A stretch of DNA of 64,000 bases from UBA3478 sp049596955. Lineage in GTDB: Bacteria > Bacteroidota > Bacteroidia > Flavobacteriales > Flavobacteriaceae. The stretch lies in NCBI GenBank assembly GCA_049596955.1, contig JBMYMD010000009.1, positions 9,118 to 73,117 of the forward strand. Direction: 5' to 3'. The position numbers were made by a program, and so were the translations under genes. The notes under the pieces are model-generated. The model was not told the DNA's origin. It made no database searches and saw only the letters and a list, made by a program, of their open reading frames with translations. Of this stretch, positions 51,623 to 61,039 are shown in pieces (the stretch's first letter is position 1; every line of letters starts with the position of its first letter).

Positions 51623-52468
51623 ATGACCAAACTCACCTTTGTAATCAAATGTCCGGATCAACCTGGTATTATAGCAGGAGTAACTCATTTTATAAAAGAA
51701 AAAGGTGGAAACATCGTATATATCGATCAGTATGTAGATCGCGAAAACGAATTGTTTTTCATGAGACTTGAAGCCTCATTTGATAAGTTATCAGACTTGT
51801 TTAACAAACAATTTGAATCTAGTATTTCGAAGAAGTTTGAAATGAATTGTGAAATCTTCGAGACAAACCGAACGCCGAGAATGGCAATTTTTGTTTCAAA
51901 ATACGATCATTGTTTGTACGACCTGCTCAGTCAATATAAATCTGGAGAATTAAAGGTTGATATTCCCTTTGTACTCAGTAATCATTCGGATTTGAAAGGA
52001 GCTACTGAGCGTTTTGGAATTCCTTTTTATCACGTTCCATTCACCAAGGATATTCGACAACAAGCTGAAGCTGAGCAGTTAGAATTACTAAAAAAACACC
52101 AGGTCGATTTCATTGTCCTCGCTCGTTATATGCAAATCGTATCTTCTAATCTTATTGAGGTCTATCCCAATAAAATTATCAATATTCACCATTCTTTTTT
52201 ACCTGCTTTTCCTGGAGCAAAACCGTATCATTCTGCCTACGAACGAGGTGTTAAGCTTATTGGTGCCACCTCTCATTACGTAACAGAGAATTTAGATGCG
52301 GGACCGATTATCGCTCAAGATGTCACTCAGGTAAGTCACTTGCACAGTGTAAAAGATTTGATCTCTTCTGGTAAAGAACTCGAAAAAGTGGTGCTGTCTA
52401 GAGCTGTTAAAAAGCACGTAGCTCGAAAGGTGTTAAGCTATGCCAATCGAACTGTGGTATTTCACTAG
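51623..52468 (+). CDS. purU: Formyltetrahydrofolate deformylase
   Basis: It hydrolyses 10-formyl-tetrahydrofolate to formate and tetrahydrofolate in the cytoplasm, balancing one-carbon pools and supplying formate to PurT. The 281-residue protein has an N-terminal ACT domain (about 1-80) and a formyltransferase domain (about 85-275). The catalytic residues are Asn187 and His189 (NIHHSFLP) and Asp225 (NLDAGPII). It follows the PiT gene by 9 bases, and the frame of the next gene overlaps its end, although the likely start of that gene lies 28 bases later. Confidence 0.94.
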   Translation: MTKLTFVIKCPDQPGIIAGVTHFIKEKGGNIVYIDQYVDRENELFFMRLEASFDKLSDLFNKQFESSISKKFEMNCEIFETNRTPRMAIFVSKYDHCLYDLLSQYKSGELKVDIPFVLSNHSDLKGATERFGIPFYHVPFTKDIRQQAEAEQLELLKKHQVDFIVLARYMQIVSSNLIEVYPNKIINIHHSFLPAFPGAKPYHSAYERGVKLIGATSHYVTENLDAGPIIAQDVTQVSHLHSVKDLISSGKELEKVVLSRAVKKHVARKVLSYANRTVVFH

Positions 52469-52496
52469 TCAAGTTTTTATATCTTTAAAAGAAAAA

Positions 52497-53504
52497 ATGA
52501 AAAAGTTCTTGTTCTTTTTGACAGGAGTGTTCTTCTTGCACTCTTGTGGAACTTATAAAAACGCTGCCTACAATTCTGCAAATAATCCAACAGCTCCAAA
52601 TTATGCCGATTCAAATAGTTGGGCGGTACTTCCTAATAATTATCCCGAAGTGCTTAGTGAACTACTCGGTGAGACGACTGAAAAAAAGGCAGATGTCTTT
52701 TTTGTTTATCCAACACTATTTACAGACAAGAAAGACCCTGCATGGAATGCCGATGTATTCTCATCCTCGCACAGAGACCAAGTTTTGAATCAATCGATTT
52801 TATTTCAAGCTTCGGCCTGGGGTGCAGCAGCAAATATCTACGCTCCTTATTATCGACAAGCGCATTACAGAATCTTTGTAGAACCATTCACAAGTCAAGG
52901 AGAAGAAGCATGGGAACTAGCCTATCAGGACGTCAAAAATGCATTTGAATATTACCTCAAAAACTACAATGAGAACAAGCCTATTATTGTTGCTTCTCAC
53001 AGTCAAGGATCAATGCATCTCAAACGATTAGTCAAAGAGTATTTTGATGGTACTCAACTTCAATCTCGTCTTATTGGAGCTTACTTGATTGGTACAAAAG
53101 TAGAACCTGATTTTTTTAGTAAAATCCCTGAGGCAACCTCATCAAATCAAATTGGAGGTGTAATGAGTTGGAACTCATACAAGAAAAACAAACGCCCCAG
53201 TTATTACGAAAAAAGTTACAAAGGAGGTATAACGACAAACCCTATAACCTGGAATGATCAAAGACAAACTAATATTACAGAACACCAAGGCCTATTGTAC
53301 ACAGACCTTGAACTGTATCCAAAAAGTTTGTCACTACAGAAAATTGACGGCATGTTGTGGGTTACTGTGCCAAAAATCCCTAAACGTTTTTTGATGTCCC
53401 TAATCAGTAATTATCACTTCGCCGATGTCAATCTATTTTGGAAAGACATAAGCCTTAACGCTTTAGAACGAACGCAAGAGTGGTTAAACTCAAACGAGCA
53501 ATGA
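52497..53504 (+). CDS. DUF3089 alpha/beta-hydrolase, lipoprotein
   Basis: The 335-residue protein starts with a lipoprotein signal (LHSC, Cys17). The DUF3089 fold is recognisable from DVFFVYPT, the SAWGAAANIYAPYYRQA segment and the nucleophile elbow S167-H-S-Q-G171 with Ser169. These proteins look like lipases or esterases. The substrate is unknown. The frame runs upstream to 52440, inside purU, but the ATG at 52497 is directly before the signal peptide. It is in the PiT-purU direction and may share their transcript. The 3' end overlaps the converging DUF1643 gene by 15 bases. Confidence 0.88.
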   Translation: MKKFLFFLTGVFFLHSCGTYKNAAYNSANNPTAPNYADSNSWAVLPNNYPEVLSELLGETTEKKADVFFVYPTLFTDKKDPAWNADVFSSSHRDQVLNQSILFQASAWGAAANIYAPYYRQAHYRIFVEPFTSQGEEAWELAYQDVKNAFEYYLKNYNENKPIIVASHSQGSMHLKRLVKEYFDGTQLQSRLIGAYLIGTKVEPDFFSKIPEATSSNQIGGVMSWNSYKKNKRPSYYEKSYKGGITTNPITWNDQRQTNITEHQGLLYTDLELYPKSLSLQKIDGMLWVTVPKIPKRFLMSLISNYHFADVNLFWKDISLNALERTQEWLNSNEQ

Positions 53505-54047
53505 AGCTTTTAACTGCATTAAGTCTTCTCTCTGTAAAGACTTAAATACCACATTTGAATAGCTACGGTACTTTCTTAAAATCGCCTGAGGCGAAGGATG
53601 AATAGGTTGGTCATGAGCGGTAAGACCCATATGGAAGCAGTCAATTTGATTTTCAACAAGTTCGTCGATAAATAAAACAGCTGCTCTTTTCAAATATGCT
53701 CTTGTAAACACCGCATTACCCCAACTCAAAACCACCTTATTTTTGAGGTTTTTTTTAACTAACTTTTGTCGAACAAATGCTGTGTTCTCATCAAAGAGTT
53801 TTGTGTTCACTCTTTTGTGTAGAGCTTTTGGAAACACTGCTCTTTGTGGATATAAATTTAGGATAGACCAAGCCTCTATTCCCCATAAACGAGTCAATTT
53901 GTGACAACTTCTAGATGTGGGATCAAACGAATTTGAATCTGCTGTACTCGGGTTCAAACCTATAAAGTAAATGACTTCTTCAGCCCCTATTTCATTAGAT
54001 AATTCGAAGCGAAATTTAGTATTAGAACTAGGATAAGCTTGAATCAA
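53490..54047 (-). CDS. DUF1643 domain protein
   Basis: The 185-residue protein matches the DUF1643 family. It has FIGLNPSTADSNSFDPTSR, the N-P-S-T-A-D core with a following D-P-T, then NLYPQRAVFPKAL and a late segment HPSPQAILRKY. There is no signal peptide or membrane helix. The function is unknown, although a nucleotide- or nucleic acid-related role is often suspected for this small fold. The ATG overlaps the stop of nothing upstream, but its own start overlaps the stop of the beta-barrel gene at 54044 in the ATGA form. The order on the minus strand is barrel, then DUF1643. Confidence 0.83.
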   Translation of the reverse strand: MIQAYPSSNTKFRFELSNEIGAEEVIYFIGLNPSTADSNSFDPTSRSCHKLTRLWGIEAWSILNLYPQRAVFPKALHKRVNTKLFDENTAFVRQKLVKKNLKNKVVLSWGNAVFTRAYLKRAAVLFIDELVENQIDCFHMGLTAHDQPIHPSPQAILRKYRSYSNVVFKSLQREDLMQLKASLLV

Positions 54048-54589
54048 AATTGTTTTCCAATACTCAAGTGAAGCCTTGCATAAGCAGAATCTCCTGAACC
54101 CACACGCCCTGAAAGATAGCGTCCAACACCAATACCTGTTTCAAAGGTCATATTACTCTTATTAACCCATTTCTTACCTACCATAGCTCCTAGAGCTAAT
54201 CTGTTGAATTTATTGTCTTCGTAGACGGTTGGGTAGCTATAATCGTCATAGTAGTAATAATCATAAGTCTCACCCGAGACAAAAGAAGTGAAAAGTTCTA
54301 AAAATATACTCTTCCCGTATAGGTATTCTGTTTCTTTAAAATAAAACCGAACATATGGAGCAACTTCAAAATTCTCATCCCTCACACTATCTTCATTCAG
54401 GTTGATAAAAGTATAAACCCCGTAACTGGATTGCGAATTCCAATATTTTTCATAACTCAATCCTAAGGCTGGACCCGAAATTAATTCAAACACATTTAAC
54501 CTGTACTCTTTATCTGTGAGCTCTTGTGCATTTGAGGTCATTAGGCCACAAATAAGTAGCAATAGGATAAAATAATTCTTCATACTCAT
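54044..54589 (-). CDS. Hypothetical outer membrane beta-barrel protein
   Basis: The 181-residue product has a signal peptide (ending SNAQ, about residue 21) and alternating amphipathic strands. A very Tyr/Asp-rich loop lies near residues 107-120, and the protein ends in a terminal aromatic (GKQF), as outer membrane barrels do. The size would allow about eight strands. I do not recognise the family. It overlaps the DUF1643 gene by 4 bases (ATGA). A second ATG at 54583 is an equally possible start. Confidence 0.72.
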   Translation of the reverse strand: MSMKNYFILLLLICGLMTSNAQELTDKEYRLNVFELISGPALGLSYEKYWNSQSSYGVYTFINLNEDSVRDENFEVAPYVRFYFKETEYLYGKSIFLELFTSFVSGETYDYYYYDDYSYPTVYEDNKFNRLALGAMVGKKWVNKSNMTFETGIGVGRYLSGRVGSGDSAYARLHLSIGKQF

Positions 54590-54740
54590 TGTTTTGACGG
54601 CAAGATAATCAAAAGTTTATTCGACTAACGGCAGCTTTAAGTTTTAGTAAATTGCGTAATATTACAAACCGACTAATACCTAAACAAGTACTTTATCTCT
54701 TTTTACGATTCATTTACTTGTCTGCCGAACTCCAACTTTG

Positions 54741-56054
54741 ATGAGCGAAACGCCTTCTATTGTAGCCCTTCAAGAGGAATTAAATAACGAAATCCTCAAG
54801 AGAAAGCGAATTGAATTCGAGCTATCTGTACTGAAAAAAAATGCAGGTAATCAGAGTGATCCCAATATTTACAATGATATTGCGAGTAAAATTCTAGGAG
54901 TAACCAAATACGAAGAAATTGCTTGGAATGTTCTCAATAGCATAGCCAATTATTTAAAATGCGATGACTGTATTTTTTATTTAGTCGATACCGAACAAGG
55001 GGTGCTTACTCAAATTGCCGCTTTTGGAGAGAAGATGTACGATGGAGAGATTGTGAACCTATTGACCATTCCCATAGGAGACGGTATTGTAGGTACTGTG
55101 GCTAAAACAGGTGAGCCTGAACTCATTCACGACACTTCTCAAGATGAGCGATACATCTTAGACATCAATCACAATAACTCAGAAATAACTGTACCTGTAA
55201 TTGTAGAGGGCAGAATTATTGGAATAATTGATTCAGAAGCTCCTCCAAAAAATTATTTTAATCTTGAACAGCTTGAAACACTAAACAATATCGCGCAACT
55301 TATAGCCGCGCAACTTGACAACGCTATTTATTTGAGAAAATTGACCTCAGCAGAGCAACAAATGCATGACCTTTACGAAAAATTGGTGCAGCGAAATAAA
55401 GAACTTGAACAATATGCTCATGTGGTCTCACACGATTTAAAATCTCCTCTGCGTTCTATGTCAGCTTTGTTTCATTGGATAAAAGAAGACACCAAAGGTG
55501 TTCTTAATGAAGAGACAGCCAATCACATTGCACTTATTGAGAACAGCATTGATTATATGGAAAATATGATTTCTAATATTTTAAGTTACTCTAGTATTGA
55601 TATCAATTTTGTTTCCTTCGATAAATTTACTCTTCAATCAACCATAGACAAGGTGGTTTTAAACAATAGAACACCTGAACATATAACATTAGAATTGGCT
55701 ATAGAACCTAATTTGGAATTGGTTGGAAACAGGACACATTTTGAGCAATTAATTCAAAACTTATTGTCAAACTCCTTTAAATACGCAGATCCCAAAAAAG
55801 GAAAAGTGAAAATAAAAGGGGTTGCCAAAGGGGATAAGGTACTGATTAGTATAGAAGACAATGGCGATGGAATAAATGAGAAATATCAAAAAAAGATTTT
55901 TGAAATATTTCAAACCCTAAGACAAGAGCATGACTCAACTGGAGTAGGCTTAGCAATTTGCAAAAAAATAGTTGACTTATATCAGGGAAAAATTTGGATC
56001 GACAATAAGTATCAAGAAGGGGCAAGATTCGTTGTTGAGCTCCCAAAACCTTAA
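54741..56054 (+). CDS. Soluble GAF-domain sensor histidine kinase
   Basis: The 437-residue protein has no transmembrane helix. It has a short coiled coil (about 8-35), a GAF domain (about 45-195), a second helix linking to the HisKA domain with the phospho-accepting His231 (SHDLKSPLRS), and a HATPase domain: N-box Asn344 (LLSNSFKYA), G1 EDNGDG (372-377) and G2 GVGLAI (401-406). It should sense a cytoplasmic signal or small ligand. No response regulator is adjacent. A TTG at 54738 precedes the ATG, but the ATG at 54741 is preferred. It lies 129 bases before the DUF1800 operon on the same strand and may control it. Confidence 0.93.
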   Translation: MSETPSIVALQEELNNEILKRKRIEFELSVLKKNAGNQSDPNIYNDIASKILGVTKYEEIAWNVLNSIANYLKCDDCIFYLVDTEQGVLTQIAAFGEKMYDGEIVNLLTIPIGDGIVGTVAKTGEPELIHDTSQDERYILDINHNNSEITVPVIVEGRIIGIIDSEAPPKNYFNLEQLETLNNIAQLIAAQLDNAIYLRKLTSAEQQMHDLYEKLVQRNKELEQYAHVVSHDLKSPLRSMSALFHWIKEDTKGVLNEETANHIALIENSIDYMENMISNILSYSSIDINFVSFDKFTLQSTIDKVVLNNRTPEHITLELAIEPNLELVGNRTHFEQLIQNLLSNSFKYADPKKGKVKIKGVAKGDKVLISIEDNGDGINEKYQKKIFEIFQTLRQEHDSTGVGLAICKKIVDLYQGKIWIDNKYQEGARFVVELPKP

Positions 56055-56147
56055 AATCAACCACTTGCAAGAGGTCTAACACAACAATAACAAGGGGCTT
56101 TTGATGGGGATTTATTATCTTCAAGTGTTTAATAGAAAACGAGCCAT

Positions 56148-56162
56148 CTGTACCTAGTACAG
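56148..56162. promoter_or_regulatory. Perfect inverted repeat upstream of the DUF1800 operon
   Basis: CTGTAC-CTA-GTACAG is a perfect 6-bp inverted repeat with a 3-base spacer, ending 21 bases before the DUF1800 ATG at 56184. It could be an operator for a dimeric regulator or a short hairpin in the leader. It lacks a T-run, so it is not a typical terminator for the kinase gene. Confidence 0.45.
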
Positions 56163-56183
56163 TTTATAAGTAGTCAGGATAAA

Positions 56184-58013
56184 ATGAAAACTCCATTTAG
56201 ATCAAAAGGTTATACAGAGGAGATTCTCGATGTTGAAAAGGCATACGCTGAGGACCAAAAGAAGCTTCCACTTGATGCTACAAGAATAGGAAGAGACCGA
56301 ATCAACGATCTTCAAAATTTTAGTTTAGCGCCTTTTACAGGAGAGTTTGATGATGCGGCTAAAAATCATTTGCTCAATAGAACACTTGTAGGAATTTCGC
56401 ACCAACACATCGATGAGGTAAAAAATAAAAGTCTCTCTGAGATAATTGACCTATTGTTTTCTCCTGAATCTTGGTCGCAACCGGTCAACAACTATTTTCA
56501 CGAAATAAGTCAGTCCGATTACAACAATTACTTTGAAAGTGAGGACGTGGCTCCAGGCGAACCTTTTATCGAAAGAGCCTATAGCACTTCAAATGGAGAA
56601 CAATTTGGAGGTGAACGCAACAATGCAATTGAATCTTGGTTTTATGGCCATCTTTATTCGCAAAATACAAGTATACATTGGAAGCTTTGGTTCTTTCTTC
56701 ATCAACTCGTTCCAACACTACCCGGAGATCCCTTAGGTCATAAAGGAACCTATTCGTATTCCAAGCTCATTTTTGAATCCTGTTTTGGCAGCTATAAACA
56801 GTTCATCTACGACATGACACTCGAACCTGCCATGCTGTTCTACTTGAATTTACAGTACAGCGACAAATACACCCCCGATGAAAATTATGCAAGGGAGGTT
56901 CAAGAACTTTTTACAGTTGGAAAAAGACCTTTTGCCCAATATACCGAAGAAGATGTGAGGTCTATGGCGCGACTGTTAGTGGGCTGGTATTGTGATTACA
57001 ATGCGATGGTGTTTGAACCAGGTGCAGATCCTGTGGTTTATTTTAACGCTGGAAATCACGATTTAGGCGATAAACAGTTTTCTGAGTTTTACAACAATAC
57101 ACTTATTCAGGGTAGAAATGGTCAGTTTGGAAAAGAAGAATTAAGCGAGGCTATTGATATGCTTTTTAATACAGAGGAAGCGGCGATATATCTCTGTCGC
57201 CGGCTGTATCAATATTTTGTGTACCCTCAAACTACCGAGGCCATTGAAGAACAAATTATTAGACCATTGGCTCAAATCATGAGGGATAATAATTATTCCA
57301 TTGTAGAGCCACTTAAGGTACTACTGAGCAGTGAACACTTTTTTGATGAGGTATTTAGGGCTTCTATGATTAAGCCTCCTTTAGATTATGTGATGGGAAT
57401 GCAAAAAGAACTCAACCTTTTTTATGGAGATATGGCGTATTGGGACGGTTCTACAGAAACTCTTTTCTCTGAAAACCCTTCTCACCCTTCATTTGCAAAG
57501 TTGCAAACACAACTTTCTCGGTCTTACTATCACTTTCAATATCTAGGTTGGGTTACTGGTAACCAAGGGATGCGAATTAATGATCCACCCAGTGTTTCAG
57601 GTTGGCCTGCGTTTTATCAAACTCCAGTCTATGACCGATTTTGGATCAATACCTCGTCACTCATCAGTCGAAAACAATACACTGAAAGTAGGTCGCAATG
57701 GGGGCACTATTTGACTGATGGTGTGAATATCAGAACTAATTTAAATTACTATCTAAATACCTTTGAAAACCCAACGGACATCAATGCTCTAGTTGATGAA
57801 TTTCTGGGGAGAAACTTCACTACAGGTATTGAAATGAGCACAAGGCAGCGCATCATCGATTACACTTTGGAAGGTGCAAGTCCTGAACACTGGCAAGAAT
57901 ACATCGGAGCCTTTTTACAAGATCCAAGTACTTCAAATGAAAATGCCATTAGACAACGAATCAACCGATTGTTGTCTCAACTTTTTGAACTCTCTGAATA
58001 TCAACTCTATTAG
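56184..58013 (+). CDS. DUF1800 domain protein
   Basis: The 609-residue protein belongs to the DUF1800 family. Helical segments include AAKNHLLNRTLVG (about 57-69), WFFLHQLVPT, and the characteristic NYAREVQELFTVG (about 235-247), followed by EEDVRSMARLLVGW. The late segment PPSVSGWPAFYQTP is also typical. Family function is unknown. Many homologues have a signal peptide, but I see none here: the first 60 residues are charged. It is followed 7 bases later by the DUF1501 gene, its usual partner. The pair is widespread in Bacteroidota and Planctomycetes without an assigned role. Confidence 0.9.
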   Translation: MKTPFRSKGYTEEILDVEKAYAEDQKKLPLDATRIGRDRINDLQNFSLAPFTGEFDDAAKNHLLNRTLVGISHQHIDEVKNKSLSEIIDLLFSPESWSQPVNNYFHEISQSDYNNYFESEDVAPGEPFIERAYSTSNGEQFGGERNNAIESWFYGHLYSQNTSIHWKLWFFLHQLVPTLPGDPLGHKGTYSYSKLIFESCFGSYKQFIYDMTLEPAMLFYLNLQYSDKYTPDENYAREVQELFTVGKRPFAQYTEEDVRSMARLLVGWYCDYNAMVFEPGADPVVYFNAGNHDLGDKQFSEFYNNTLIQGRNGQFGKEELSEAIDMLFNTEEAAIYLCRRLYQYFVYPQTTEAIEEQIIRPLAQIMRDNNYSIVEPLKVLLSSEHFFDEVFRASMIKPPLDYVMGMQKELNLFYGDMAYWDGSTETLFSENPSHPSFAKLQTQLSRSYYHFQYLGWVTGNQGMRINDPPSVSGWPAFYQTPVYDRFWINTSSLISRKQYTESRSQWGHYLTDGVNIRTNLNYYLNTFENPTDINALVDEFLGRNFTTGIEMSTRQRIIDYTLEGASPEHWQEYIGAFLQDPSTSNENAIRQRINRLLSQLFELSEYQLY

Positions 58014-58020
58014 GTCAACT

Positions 58021-60123
58021 ATGGACAGAAGGAACTTTTTACATCAGTTAAGTCACGCCATGGCAATGCCGGCTTTTCTGCCCTCTTTTTTGAGAGACTC
58101 TCAACCTTTTGGGGCTCTTGACAGTTGGCTGTCAGACACCTCAAATGAGGGTCGAATATTAATATTGTTGAAAATGAATGGAGGAAACGACGGTCTAAAT
58201 ACCGTTATTCCGCTAGACCAAATGGATGGAATTACTTCGGTTCGTTCTAATATTTATTTGCCTGAAAATAAGGTGATCGATTTGCAGAATCACGATTTAG
58301 GTCTGCACACTGCAATGACAGGGTTTAAAGATCTCTTTGATGAGCGCAGATTGAAGATCGTTCAAAATGTTGGTTATCCTAGCCCCGACTTTTCTCATTT
58401 TAGATCAATGGATATTTGGGAATCTGCATCAAATTCTGACGAATACTTTACCTCTGGTTGGATGGGAAGATATTTGGAAGAACGCCACCCTCAATATCCT
58501 GAACAATACCCCAACGACCAATACCCACACCCACTCTCTATAGAGCTCAGCGGCAGCAACTCTTTACTATTTACAGGAGACAACTCTTTTACGAGTTATA
58601 TTGCCCAAAATCCTGACGATTTTCAACGACTTTTAGAAGATTTTCAAGATAATTATCCCGAGACCCATACCGGTGATAAATTGAACTATATCGATTTAAT
58701 CACTCGACAAACCAATGACTATGGTGATGTCGTCAAGAATGCTCATAGTGGAGGATTTACTAGATACGGTTACAACAATAACTATTTAGGAAGGCAATTT
58801 GACATTATCACAAAACTGATTGACGGCGGACTCAATACCCGAGTATATCTGGTAAGCTTTGGTGGCTTCGACACTCATGACAATCAGGTTGATGTCAATG
58901 ACACTACTCAAGGGCAGCACTCTTATTTGCTTGGTGAAATTGACAAGGCGGTTCACACATTCATGCGTAATATGGACTACAGCAACCGTAGCGATGATGT
59001 GCTTTTAATGACCTATTCTGAATTTGGAAGAACCATTATTGCCAATGGTGCCAATGGAACCGACCATGGAACTGCCGCCCCTCTCTTTGTTGTCGGTAAT
59101 AAGGTAAATTCAAATATTTTGGGTAGTAACCCACAAATCGATCCAAATTTCACCTATCAAGATAATCTCCCTGCAGAATTTGATTTTAGGCAAATCTATA
59201 AATCGGTTATAAATCAATGGCTTCACGAAGACGATGGTACTGCACAATCCGTTTTAAAAAGAGATTTTGATGAGGTGCCAATCATCAAAACTGAACTTCC
59301 TGACAGCGATCAAGATGGGGTTCCAGATGAATTTGATCTTTGCCCAGATACGCCAATCGGAGCAGTCGTAAATATCGACGGCTGTGAAATATTTGGCCTC
59401 GCCGTAGACAATTATATCATTGAAACGGTGAGTAATAGTTGTACTGGAAAACAAAATGGCCAAATCAACATCGCTGTGGTTCGAAAAGACCTTAATTACA
59501 ACCTAAGTATTGCAGAAACAGCACAAAACTATAGCCTAAATGCGGACAATGATCATCAACTTGCCATTAGTCAATTAGGTGTTGGAACCTATACCTTGAT
59601 GTTCACCGTAGAAGGAGAAGACGACTACAGTCAGAAATTTGAGTTGAATATCGATGAACCTCCGGTATTTACAACCCGTTCTTCGGTTTCAATGAGCGAT
59701 AGATTATTCACTGCCAATCTCTCAGGGGCAAGCTTCTATTATGTAGAAGTCAACGGAAATCAGTTTACGACAAATGAACAAAAAATAGAACTTCCTTTAG
59801 AAACAGGAATGAATAACATACGTATTCACACTCCACAAGATTGTCAAGGCATCTATGAAGAAAGCGTATTTGTCTCTGCAGAAGTTCGATACTATCCAAA
59901 CCCTGTAGGTCAAGAACTGTTTCTTTACATTCCAGGAGAAGACAGTCAGCTATCCTATAAAATTTTCAACTCTACAGGAATAGGTTTTGTGGAAGAAGGG
60001 TTTTTAGAAATCCCGTACAATAGAACCTGTAAACTTTTAATGTCTAATCAAAGTCGTGGTTTGTATTACATACAACTCAAAAGCCAAGAGGTCAATAAAA
60101 CAATTAAAGTTGTGAAGTCATGA
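58021..60123 (+). CDS. DUF1501 protein with thrombospondin type 3-like repeat and T9SS sorting domain
   Basis: The 700-residue protein starts MDRRNFLHQL, a Tat-like RR motif. The DUF1501 domain (about 45-415) has alkaline phosphatase-superfamily-like motifs: MNGGNDGLNT (52-61), FGGFDTHDNQ (280-289), SEFGRT (333-338) and GTDHGT (346-351). A calcium-binding, thrombospondin type 3-like repeat follows (about 428-455, DSDQDGVPDEFD). After two beta-sandwich modules comes a type A T9SS C-terminal domain (about 615-700), recognised by YYPNPVGQ and SRGLYYIQL. It should be exported to the cell surface. The frame runs back to 57874, but the ATG at 58021 is the family start. The product is probably secreted as a partner of DUF1800. 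Confidence 0.92.
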   Translation: MDRRNFLHQLSHAMAMPAFLPSFLRDSQPFGALDSWLSDTSNEGRILILLKMNGGNDGLNTVIPLDQMDGITSVRSNIYLPENKVIDLQNHDLGLHTAMTGFKDLFDERRLKIVQNVGYPSPDFSHFRSMDIWESASNSDEYFTSGWMGRYLEERHPQYPEQYPNDQYPHPLSIELSGSNSLLFTGDNSFTSYIAQNPDDFQRLLEDFQDNYPETHTGDKLNYIDLITRQTNDYGDVVKNAHSGGFTRYGYNNNYLGRQFDIITKLIDGGLNTRVYLVSFGGFDTHDNQVDVNDTTQGQHSYLLGEIDKAVHTFMRNMDYSNRSDDVLLMTYSEFGRTIIANGANGTDHGTAAPLFVVGNKVNSNILGSNPQIDPNFTYQDNLPAEFDFRQIYKSVINQWLHEDDGTAQSVLKRDFDEVPIIKTELPDSDQDGVPDEFDLCPDTPIGAVVNIDGCEIFGLAVDNYIIETVSNSCTGKQNGQINIAVVRKDLNYNLSIAETAQNYSLNADNDHQLAISQLGVGTYTLMFTVEGEDDYSQKFELNIDEPPVFTTRSSVSMSDRLFTANLSGASFYYVEVNGNQFTTNEQKIELPLETGMNNIRIHTPQDCQGIYEESVFVSAEVRYYPNPVGQELFLYIPGEDSQLSYKIFNSTGIGFVEEGFLEIPYNRTCKLLMSNQSRGLYYIQLKSQEVNKTIKVVKS

Positions 60124-61037
60124 AAACGTCATTAAGGTTATTTACTGTTTTGTTTTTCTTTGGCTTAATTCTAAGCTGTAGCTCTGAAGGTGGAGGAGGT
60201 TCTTCTGATACGGAGACATTCAAACTGGTCGTTAATGCTTCAACTGGAGGGACTGTTTCGACCTCTGGAGGAACCTACGAAAAAGGAACCCAGGTTGAAG
60301 TAACTGCTACTCCAAATTCCAACTATGGATTTGTGAGTTGGGATGGATTCTCCTCGCAAAGCGAAACCATAAACATTGTAATGTTTAGAGATTACGAAAT
60401 CACTGCAAACTTTGGAGCCTTACCTCAAGAAGTGAGTCTTGTTTTTCCTGAAAATCAAACCTCTTGTCAAGAAGGAGAGGCTATAGATGAACTCAACAGC
60501 AGACTAAGATTTGAATGGGATGCCAATGGTTCTGTGGGTAATTACAATTTAATTATTACCAATGAAGAACAGCAGGAGACTAAAAGTATATATGGAATAA
60601 ATGCGACACAAACCGAGGTTGATTTAGTCCATGATATTCTTTATTCCTGGTATGTCGAAACGGTTTCCCCTGTAGATGGATTAGTGAAAGCATCAGAGAC
60701 GTTTTCTTTTTATTTAGAGGGCGATGGGCGAGAAAACCATGTTCCGTTTCCAGCGGTCGCTATTGAGCCTTTAAATGGCGCTGCAGTAGACGTAATTAAC
60801 GGTCAGGTTCAATTGGAATGGCAATCTACCGATTTAGATGATGACGACTTATTGTACACCCTTTACTTTGGACCAACCAAAGATGATCTCAACGTAGTGA
60901 GTGGTTATGGCAGTGTGCCTGAAAATAGAGCTGGTGTCAATGTCGAACCCAATTCGATTTATTATTGGCAAGTGCGCACCTCTGACGGCAACAGCTCTTC
61001 TTTTTCTCCTATTTACGGATTTCGTACCCTAAACTAA
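60120..61037 (+). CDS. Surface lipoprotein with InlB-like repeat and FN3-like domains
   Basis: The 305-residue protein is a lipoprotein (LSCSSEGGGGSS, Cys20), with an anchor followed by a Gly/Ser linker that often marks surface lipoproteins. An InlB B-repeat-type domain is near residues 35-100 (GGTVSTSGGTYEKGTQVEVTA, split by strands, and YEITANFG). Two fibronectin type III-like domains follow (about 105-200 and 210-305), each ending in a W-x-V/W-Q-V strand. There is no catalytic motif. It overlaps the DUF1501 stop as ATGA. It may hold or bind a surface ligand for the DUF1800/DUF1501 pair. Confidence 0.85.
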   Translation: MKTSLRLFTVLFFFGLILSCSSEGGGGSSDTETFKLVVNASTGGTVSTSGGTYEKGTQVEVTATPNSNYGFVSWDGFSSQSETINIVMFRDYEITANFGALPQEVSLVFPENQTSCQEGEAIDELNSRLRFEWDANGSVGNYNLIITNEEQQETKSIYGINATQTEVDLVHDILYSWYVETVSPVDGLVKASETFSFYLEGDGRENHVPFPAVAIEPLNGAAVDVINGQVQLEWQSTDLDDDDLLYTLYFGPTKDDLNVVSGYGSVPENRAGVNVEPNSIYYWQVRTSDGNSSSFSPIYGFRTLN

Positions 61038-61039
61038 GC

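Noticed and set aside
54656..54665. Palindrome GTAATATTAC upstream of the histidine kinase gene
   Set aside because: A 10-bp AT-rich palindrome is expected by chance in AT-rich DNA and has no second copy.
56101..56160. Short ORF of about 17 codons before the DUF1800 operon
   Set aside because: Too short and without recognisable signal or conservation evidence; it is not distinguishable from chance.
57874..58020. N-terminal extension of the DUF1501 frame
   Set aside because: It runs inside the DUF1800 gene; the family start with the RR motif is at 58021.
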